Origin: Candidatus Kapaibacterium sp.
GTDB taxonomy: Bacteria; Bacteroidota; Ignavibacteria; Kapaibacteriales; UBA2268
NCBI GenBank assembly: GCA_028691175.1
Contig: JAQUZU010000053.1
Span: 1 to 12,184, forward strand
Direction of reading: 5' to 3'
Length of the DNA: 12,184 bases
Part shown: positions 8,100 through 12,184 of the stretch, piece by piece
How positions within the stretch are numbered: the stretch's first letter is position 1
Layout of the letters: each line of letters begins with the position of its first letter
Program-made: the position numbers and the translations under genes
Notes under the pieces: generated by a model
The model's input: the letters and a program-made list of their open reading frames with translations, nothing else
Database searches by the model: none
What the model was told of the DNA's origin: nothing

Positions 8100-8171
8100 G
8101 GGCGGGGCGTGCCGCGTCCCTACATTAGGTTACTCCTCCTTGGTAGGGACATGGCGTGCCACGTCCCCGTA
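8100..8171. repeat. GC-rich palindromic repeat pair in a convergent gap
   Basis: Two related units share GGCGTGCC(G/A)CGTCCC: unit 1 at 8100-8123 and unit 2 at 8143-8171. Unit 2 is nearly palindromic (GGGACATGGC / GCCACGTCCC around GT, one mismatch). Unit 1 is a degenerate copy with an imperfect left arm. GTCCCTAC (8116-8123) and GTAGGGAC (8143-8150) also form an 8-base inverted repeat across a 19-base spacer. The GC-rich composition contrasts with the flanking AT-rich DNA. The pair lies between the ends of two converging genes, 4-5 bases from the coaX stop, so it may also act as a two-way terminator. It resembles REP/MITE-type intergenic repeats in form; there is no transposase here. Confidence 0.75.
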
Positions 8172-8174
8172 TTT

Positions 8175-8951
8175 TTACGGCTGTTTGAAATTCTTCAGTC
8201 CAATGCGTCTAATACCCTTAATTACCAAGTTCTTATCGATAGTATGCCCAAACGAGAACGCAAATTTGTCGGCAAATTCGCTGATTCCGCCGGTCAGGAT
8301 AACCGAGACTTTCGAATTTGGGAAAAGTGTATGTTGCAAATCGCATATATGGGCATCTAAGCCCTTCATCGTGATATTAATTATTCCGGAGTTCATCGCA
8401 GTGGCAGTATCCGCACCGTATTGAGCGAAATCAAAATCTATGTTTATGCGTGGCAACTTAGCAGTGAACTGCACCAAAGCCCGCGCCTGCGTCAGCAAAC
8501 CCGGCAAAATCGATCCACCGAGGCACTTCCCTGCTTCATTTACAATATTAATGGTTATGCAGGTACCGAAGTCGATTGTAATAAACGGTGGCTTAAAGTC
8601 CTGAATCGCGGCAAGCAACCCGAGTTTGCGGTCAATTCCCATTCCGGATACTCCGGAGAAGTCGATTGACGTCTCGCAGGCAAGTAGCGGCTCGACATTT
8701 ACGGCACGGATTTTCGCCCGATAGAGCGTATCGAGCAAGATTTTTTCGGCAATAAAATTCACAGAAGAATAGACGACGAGTTCGGTCGAACGGTTGCATA
8801 CAAAGTCCATAATGCCGTCTTCCGTTTGTTTGCGATCACTTATAGAGGCAAAATGCTCGCCGTCGAAAAATTTAATCCGGCTGTTCCCGACGTCCGCCGC
8901 AAGGATTGCTTCATCGGCGTAACTTGTTGTAATGTCGTCAGTTAAGATCAT
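8175..8951 (-). CDS. coaX: Type III pantothenate kinase
   Basis: CoaX phosphorylates pantothenate with ATP, the first step of coenzyme A synthesis, in the cytosol. From the ATG at 8951 the protein has 258 residues, the usual family length. The ASKHA-fold motifs are in order: phosphate-binding DVGNSRIK (D20), pantothenate-site GIDR (105-108), second phosphate motif IDFGTCIT (D127), GGSILPG (145-151) and LTGG (219-222). The family usually has DxGTAxT, so Cys131 replaces the common Ala. A longer reading frame would use a TTG at 8975; the ATG is preferred. It overlaps the end of birA by 14 bases (8938-8951), and the first ~15 residues before ILAADVGN are longer than usual. birA-coaX is a known gene pairing in many bacteria. 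No strong ribosome-binding site is visible, fitting translational coupling. Confidence 0.94.
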   Translation of the reverse strand: MILTDDITTSYADEAILAADVGNSRIKFFDGEHFASISDRKQTEDGIMDFVCNRSTELVVYSSVNFIAEKILLDTLYRAKIRAVNVEPLLACETSIDFSGVSGMGIDRKLGLLAAIQDFKPPFITIDFGTCITINIVNEAGKCLGGSILPGLLTQARALVQFTAKLPRINIDFDFAQYGADTATAMNSGIINITMKGLDAHICDLQHTLFPNSKVSVILTGGISEFADKFAFSFGHTIDKNLVIKGIRRIGLKNFKQP

Positions 8952-9684
8952 ATCGTATACTATCGCCGTTATCAATAATTTTATTTTGTCCGTCGTGCTT
9001 GTTTCGGAGGGTTACTTGTCCGTTCGAATGGAGTTCTACTATTTCCCATTCGCCGTCCATGCCAAGAATTTTTGCGTCTTTGCCTATAAAATTCAGTTCT
9101 CGTCGCCAAATATCAAATATTGCTTCATACGGATTGCCGTACAATTCGACAAAAGTCTGCACCAACACCTCTGCAACTTCATCCGGCTGCAATTTTTCGC
9201 CGAGCAACGCAAGCGAAGTCGGCTCGTTATGCGTAACACCGGAGAATTGTGTTTGATTTACGTTTATTCCGATTCCGATAATCGTCGTATCGCAGTAATT
9301 GCCCATAAATGAATGTTCGGCAATAATCCCACTTATTTTGCCAAAACGTCCGTTCGGCATTTTCGCCATAACATCATTTGGATATTTCAGGCGAAAGCAC
9401 TGCTCCGGCGACGAAACTTTTCGCAGTGCGGCTCCGGACATCAGTCCGCCAAGTATTTGAAAAATCGGGACTTCCGCAGCCGGAACTTCGTGCGGAGCAT
9501 GGTGAATACCGATTGTGCAATACACATTTTCACCGGCATTTCCGAGCCACGTTCTGGCATTTCGCCCGCGTCCGTTCGTCTGAAAATTCGCCGTTACAGC
9601 AACCAAATCGTGCTGTTTCAGGAGTTCTGCAGCAACATCATTTGTCGATGTAACGGTGCCCATTTTTTTATAATATATTTCCAT
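8938..9684 (-). CDS. birA: Biotin--[acetyl-CoA-carboxylase] ligase (catalytic form, no HTH)
   Basis: BirA activates biotin as biotinyl-AMP and transfers it to the lysine of biotin carrier proteins such as AccB. From the ATG at 9684 the product has 248 residues. Motifs in order: TSTN (12-15), the adenylate loop QTNGRGRNARTW (35-46), KYPNDV (100-105, usually KWPND), the catalytic-lysine segment GKISGIIAE (K116), and GIGINVN (137-143). The C-terminal ~45 residues fit the small SH3-like domain. There is no N-terminal winged-helix domain, so it should not repress biotin genes as E. coli BirA does. The reading frame extends 48 codons further upstream, but those residues are hydrophobic, do not match the family and overlap the promoter candidate. 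No clear ribosome-binding site is present. It overlaps coaX and shares a divergent intergenic region with the aldehyde dehydrogenase gene. Confidence 0.94.
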   Translation of the reverse strand: MEIYYKKMGTVTSTNDVAAELLKQHDLVAVTANFQTNGRGRNARTWLGNAGENVYCTIGIHHAPHEVPAAEVPIFQILGGLMSGAALRKVSSPEQCFRLKYPNDVMAKMPNGRFGKISGIIAEHSFMGNYCDTTIIGIGINVNQTQFSGVTHNEPTSLALLGEKLQPDEVAEVLVQTFVELYGNPYEAIFDIWRRELNFIGKDAKILGMDGEWEIVELHSNGQVTLRNKHDGQNKIIDNGDSIRYDLN

Positions 9685-9712
9685 TTGTGCATATTCAATT
9701 ATTATACAAAAC

Positions 9713-9744
9713 ACGAAATTACTGAATAAATCAGATAATACCAA
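9713..9744 (-). promoter_or_regulatory. Candidate birA-coaX promoter
   Basis: On the minus strand TTG (9744-9742) is followed after exactly 20 bases by TAATTTCG (9721-9714), about 30 bases before the birA ATG. The layout matches the TTG / TAnnTTTG promoters known in Bacteroidota. Confidence 0.5.
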
Positions 9745-9822
9745 GTTAAACAGACAAATCAGCCCTCGAGAGACGCAATCCCCTATCGTTCTGCTTTCAA
9801 TATATAAAAAATAACATTTTTC

Positions 9823-9853
9823 TTGCAATTATTCCGAATTTTACGTAGTTTAA
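9823..9853 (+). promoter_or_regulatory. Candidate promoter of the aldehyde dehydrogenase gene
   Basis: TTG (9823-9825) is followed after exactly 20 bases by TAGTTTAA (9846-9853), 44 bases before the ATG. A ribosome-binding site GGAGAG lies at 9885-9890. The first box reads TTGCA, as also upstream of the lipoprotein gene. Confidence 0.5.
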
Positions 9854-9897
9854 TACACTGAAATTTTTTTATATTAACAATTACGGAGAGAGACCTT

Positions 9898-11379
9898 ATG
9901 GAAAAATTCAAAAATTACATTAACGGCGAATGGGTAGCCCCTAAATCAGGCGAATATTTCAAAAATATAAGTCCTGCCAACATAAACGATGTAATCGGTG
10001 AATTTCCGTTTTCCGGGCAAGAAGACGTAAACGACGCAGTTAAAGCCGCACGTGCCGCTTTCAAATTATGGAAAAGCATCCCTGCCCCGAAACGTGGAGA
10101 ATTGATGAAAAATGTCGGCGATATTTTGGTTCGCCGCAAAAAAGAAATCGCACGCTGCATGACTCGCGAAATGGGCAAACCGACCTTCGAAACCGAGGGC
10201 GACGTTCAAGAAGCAATCGATACAGCATACTATGCAGCTTCGGAGACTCGCCGCTTGTTCGGACAGACTGCACCAAGCGAGATGCCGAACAAGGTCAATT
10301 TGACTTTCCGTGTGCCAATCGGCGTTGTCGGCGTAATCACAGCGTTTAATTTTCCGCTTGCAGTACCGAGCTGGAAAATTATTCCGGCAATTGCGGCAGG
10401 TAACACCGTAGTATACAAGCCGTCTAAAGATGCACCGCACGCAGGCGTTCTCTTCGCAGAAGTAATGGAAGAAGCAGGTATTCCAAAAGGCGTTTTCAAT
10501 GTTCTGCTCGGCAAGGGAAGCATGGGCGACATGATAGTCAAACATCCGGATGTTAATGTAATCGGTTTCACCGGCTCGACCGAAATCGGCTGTAAAATCG
10601 CAGAAATCGGCGGTCGCTTAAATAAAAAAGTTTCGCTCGAAATGGGTGGCAAGAATGCGCAAATCATTATGAACGACGCAAACCTTGAGCTCGCTTTAAA
10701 CGGTGCAGTTTGGGGAGCATTCGGCACTACCGGGCAACGTTGCACCGCAACTTCACGTCTGATAATTCAATCGGGCGTTTATGATAAATTTATTGAAATG
10801 ATCAAAGAAAAAGCCGTTTCCCTGAAAATCGGCGACGGACTAAAGCCGGATACAGAAATGGGTCCGCTGGTTCATGAAGCATCGCTGAAAAACGTAGAGA
10901 AATATTGCGAAATCGCTAAAAAAGAAGGCGGAAGATTGATTTGTGGCGGCGAACGTGCTACCGGTAAAGATCTGGACAACGGATATTTCTGGAAACCGAC
11001 TATTTTCGCAGATGTAACAGACAAAATGACTTTGTTCAACGAAGAAGTGTTCGGCCCGGTACTTTCGATTACGAAATGTGAAACGCTCGACGAAGCCATC
11101 GCCCTGCAAAATCACAGTGCGTACGGACTTTCCGCAGCAATCTACACAAATAATATAAACGACGCATTTAAGGCTGTTGATGAAATCGAATCAGGCTTGA
11201 CTTACGTTAACGGACCGACAATCGGCGCCGAAGCACACATGCCGTTTGGTGGCACAAAAGGCACCGGCAACGGACATCGCGAAGGTGGCTGGACTGCATT
11301 CGACATATTCACAGAGTGGAAAACTGTATACATTGATTACTCAAATCAATTGCAGCGTGCTCAAATCGACAATAATTAA
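9898..11379 (+). CDS. NAD(P)-dependent aldehyde dehydrogenase, substrate unresolved
   Basis: This is a full-length (493 residues) member of the aldehyde dehydrogenase superfamily, oxidising an aldehyde to the acid in the cytosol. Key residues are all present: oxyanion Asn151 (AFNFP), cofactor-site K174 (YKPS), the Rossmann turn FTGSTEIG (224-231), general base E248 (LEMGGKN), catalytic Cys282 (TTGQRCTATSR) and EEVFGPV (382-388). The C-terminal GPTIGAEAHMPFGGTKGTG (439-457) with the following NGHREGG resembles the branch that includes alpha-ketoglutaric semialdehyde and aminoadipate/piperidine-6-carboxylate dehydrogenases. Succinate-semialdehyde or a broader substrate is also possible, since this family is hard to split by eye. 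The gene has its own promoter candidate, a good ribosome-binding site and a hairpin just after the stop, so it looks monocistronic and gives no pathway context. Confidence 0.94.
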   Translation: MEKFKNYINGEWVAPKSGEYFKNISPANINDVIGEFPFSGQEDVNDAVKAARAAFKLWKSIPAPKRGELMKNVGDILVRRKKEIARCMTREMGKPTFETEGDVQEAIDTAYYAASETRRLFGQTAPSEMPNKVNLTFRVPIGVVGVITAFNFPLAVPSWKIIPAIAAGNTVVYKPSKDAPHAGVLFAEVMEEAGIPKGVFNVLLGKGSMGDMIVKHPDVNVIGFTGSTEIGCKIAEIGGRLNKKVSLEMGGKNAQIIMNDANLELALNGAVWGAFGTTGQRCTATSRLIIQSGVYDKFIEMIKEKAVSLKIGDGLKPDTEMGPLVHEASLKNVEKYCEIAKKEGGRLICGGERATGKDLDNGYFWKPTIFADVTDKMTLFNEEVFGPVLSITKCETLDEAIALQNHSAYGLSAAIYTNNINDAFKAVDEIESGLTYVNGPTIGAEAHMPFGGTKGTGNGHREGGWTAFDIFTEWKTVYIDYSNQLQRAQIDNN

Positions 11380-11390
11380 TAAATATATAT

Positions 11391-11423
11391 CAAACAGAGC
11401 TTCCCGACCGGAGGCTCTGTTTG
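11391..11423 (+). terminator. Hairpin downstream of the aldehyde dehydrogenase gene
   Basis: A 14-base stem with one G-T pair (CAAACAGAGCTTCC / GGAGGCTCTGTTTG) surrounds a 5-base loop, 12 bases after the ALDH stop. No T-run follows directly; T-rich stretches begin about 14 bases further on (11437-11452). It probably ends or stabilises the ALDH transcript, but it is not a textbook intrinsic terminator. Confidence 0.6.
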
Positions 11424-11488
11424 AATGATTATCAAGGTTTTTGTATTTTTTTCCGGTTATCGCTTCGACACAAGTATTTTTGCATTTA

Positions 11489-11521
11489 TTGCAGAATTAC
11501 AAAAATATTTTCGTAATTTAG
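11489..11521 (+). promoter_or_regulatory. Candidate promoter of the lipoprotein gene
   Basis: TTG (11489-11491, in TTGCAGAAT) is followed after 22 bases by TAATTTAG (11514-11521), 42 bases before the ATG. The same TTGCAGAAT string starts the inverted repeat upstream of dapA. Confidence 0.4.
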
Positions 11522-11563
11522 TATTCCAATTTTGATTTATTTATAAAAAAGTAGAAAGAAAAC

Positions 11564-12031
11564 ATGAAATTACAGAATTATTTCAAAATCGCAATATTTG
11601 CACTAATGTCGGTCGTTTTGGTATCGTGTGCAAAATCAGAAAAAGATCGTTTGGTTGAATATAATACCGCCTTGGTTACTTGGCTTACTTCGCCGAATTT
11701 TATGGATAAGATGAAGGCTGAGGTCAAAACTGTCGCCGATATTTCTCCTTATATGGAAAAAAATATGACAAAAATCGCCACTGAGCAGGGATTTAAAAAC
11801 ACAAAAGAAGCCAACGACCTCTTCAAAAAATTTGCAAATGACGCTGACGTCAAAAAGTTAATGCAAGAGACCGAAAAGAAAGTTACTCCGAGATTAGAAG
11901 AACTTATGAAATTCCAACTGGAACTTATGAAACAAGAAGAACCGAATAACTCCGGCGTACAGCCCGGCGATACGACCATGATGACCGAGCAAACCGTCGC
12001 CCCACAGCCGGCTCCCGAAGCGAAGAAATGA
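11564..12031 (+). CDS. Small predicted lipoprotein, unknown function
   Basis: The 155-residue product starts with a lipoprotein signal peptide: basic N-terminus, hydrophobic core and lipobox LVSC with the lipidated cysteine at position 22. The mature start CAKSEKD has no Asp at +2, so the outer membrane is the likely destination. Its charged residues loosely recall the surface-export signals of Bacteroidota lipoproteins, which is speculative. Residues ~25-125 are highly charged and mostly alpha-helical, rich in Lys, Glu and Met. The last ~30 residues are a disordered Pro/Thr/Gln-rich tail. I recognise no domain. The ribosome-binding site is weak (AGAAAG). The gene stands alone between the ALDH hairpin and the two-way terminator. 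Confidence 0.82.
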   Translation: MKLQNYFKIAIFALMSVVLVSCAKSEKDRLVEYNTALVTWLTSPNFMDKMKAEVKTVADISPYMEKNMTKIATEQGFKNTKEANDLFKKFANDADVKKLMQETEKKVTPRLEELMKFQLELMKQEEPNNSGVQPGDTTMMTEQTVAPQPAPEAKK

Positions 12032-12049
12032 TCTTTAAACGCAATTTTG

Positions 12050-12092
12050 AAAAAAAGACCAAAAGCACAATGCTTTCGGTCTTTTTTTTTTT
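12050..12092. terminator. Two-way intrinsic terminator between the lipoprotein gene and gapA
   Basis: An 11-base stem with one mismatch (GACCAAAAGCA at 12057-12067, TGCTTTCGGTC at 12071-12081) around the loop CAA is followed by eleven T on the plus strand. It is preceded by seven A, which serve as the T-run on the minus strand. It therefore can end transcription from both converging genes. Confidence 0.9.
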
Positions 12093-12109
12093 CGCGGTTT
12101 AGGCTACGA

Positions 12110-12184
12110 TTATAGTGACGATTTTAATTTCAGAATTAAATCGAGCACACGGCTTGAATATCCGAACTCGTTATCATACCAACC
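12110..12184 (-). CDS. gap: Glyceraldehyde-3-phosphate dehydrogenase, C-terminal end (partial)
   Basis: The minus strand from the right edge to a TAA at 12110-12112 encodes 24 residues beginning GWYDNEFGYSSRVLDLI. This is the highly conserved C-terminal helix of GAPDH (WYDNEWGYSxRVxDL), which includes the Asn that contacts the NAD nicotinamide. The enzyme makes 1,3-bisphosphoglycerate in glycolysis, and the reverse reaction in gluconeogenesis. The variant Phe for the usual Trp in NEWGY is also common in many bacteria. The rest of the gene lies outside the window, so cofactor preference cannot be judged. Its transcript should stop at the two-way terminator. Confidence 0.93.
   Translation of the reverse strand, partial: GWYDNEFGYSSRVLDLILKLKSSL

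Noticed and set aside
8100..8171. CRISPR array
   Set aside because: There are only two diverged units with one short spacer and no cas genes; the units are palindromic intergenic repeats.
8109..8424. Small plus-strand open frames beginning in the palindromic repeat
   Set aside because: They run antisense through coaX, start inside repeat DNA and have no ribosome-binding site.
8952..8975. TTG start for coaX
   Set aside because: A TTG start with a deeper overlap into birA is less likely than the ATG at 8951, and the extension lies further from the DVGNS motif.
9313..9729. 138-codon plus-strand open frame opposite birA
   Set aside because: The birA motifs on the other strand explain this DNA; the antisense product has no recognisable features.
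9745..9822. Possible small RNA or riboswitch between birA and ALDH
   Set aside because: No stable stem, conserved core or tRNA-like fold could be seen by eye; it reads as plain AT-rich intergenic DNA.
9685..9828. 48-codon N-terminal extension of birA
   Set aside because: The residues do not form an HTH domain or match BirA, and the stretch contains the promoter candidate; TSTN follows the 9684 start at the usual distance.
10066..10745. Overlapping 159- and 171-codon open frames on the minus strand inside the ALDH gene
   Set aside because: They lie opposite a full-length enzyme with all its catalytic motifs intact; composition is typical of antisense shadows.

Overview
The window looks like chromosomal DNA of a Gram-negative bacterium from the Bacteroidota/Chlorobiota side of the FCB group. 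An Ignavibacteria- or Kapabacteria-like lineage is my best guess, by inference only. Reasons: several secreted outer-membrane beta-barrel and PD40-propeller proteins, a biotin ligase without the DNA-binding domain next to a type III pantothenate kinase, moderate-to-low GC, and promoters that fit a TTG - about 20 bases - TAnnTTT layout rather than the E. coli sigma-70 consensus. No phage, transposase, CRISPR, tRNA or rRNA gene is visible. Most of the window is ordinary housekeeping plus cell-envelope genes.

Layout. Bases 1-2388 (minus) are a tight three-gene run: dapA (lysine/peptidoglycan precursor synthesis), then with no gap a GAF-like plus SpoIIE/PP2C phosphatase, then with a 14-base overlap the start of a secreted PD40-type protein that runs off the left edge. 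Bases 2484-5597 (minus) hold one large envelope protein combining a zinc-metallopeptidase-like domain, a six-blade PD40 propeller and a BamA-like barrel. A 249-base divergent intergenic region separates it from a plus-strand pair: a coiled-coil plus beta-barrel protein (5847-7004) and, 15 bases later, a secreted His-rich/TPR/leucine-rich-repeat protein (7020-8066). A GC-rich palindromic repeat pair fills the convergent gap at 8100-8171. coaX (8175-8951) and birA (9684-8938) follow on the minus strand with a 14-base overlap. birA is divergent from a monocistronic aldehyde dehydrogenase gene (9898-11379). A small lipoprotein gene (11564-12031) converges through a two-way terminator on the last 24 codons of a GAPDH gene at the right edge.

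How the genes relate. Three themes stand out: envelope biogenesis (PD40 proteins, two barrels, LRR protein, lipoprotein), cofactor and lysine metabolism (dapA, coaX, birA), and central carbon/aldehyde metabolism (ALDH, gapA). The items most worth checking are the tri-domain peptidase-propeller-barrel protein, the barrel/LRR gene pair, the phosphatase lodged between dapA and an envelope gene, the perfect 12-base inverted repeat at the dapA promoter, the palindromic repeat pair, and the promoter layout shared by several genes. I found no clear previously undescribed defence or mobile system.
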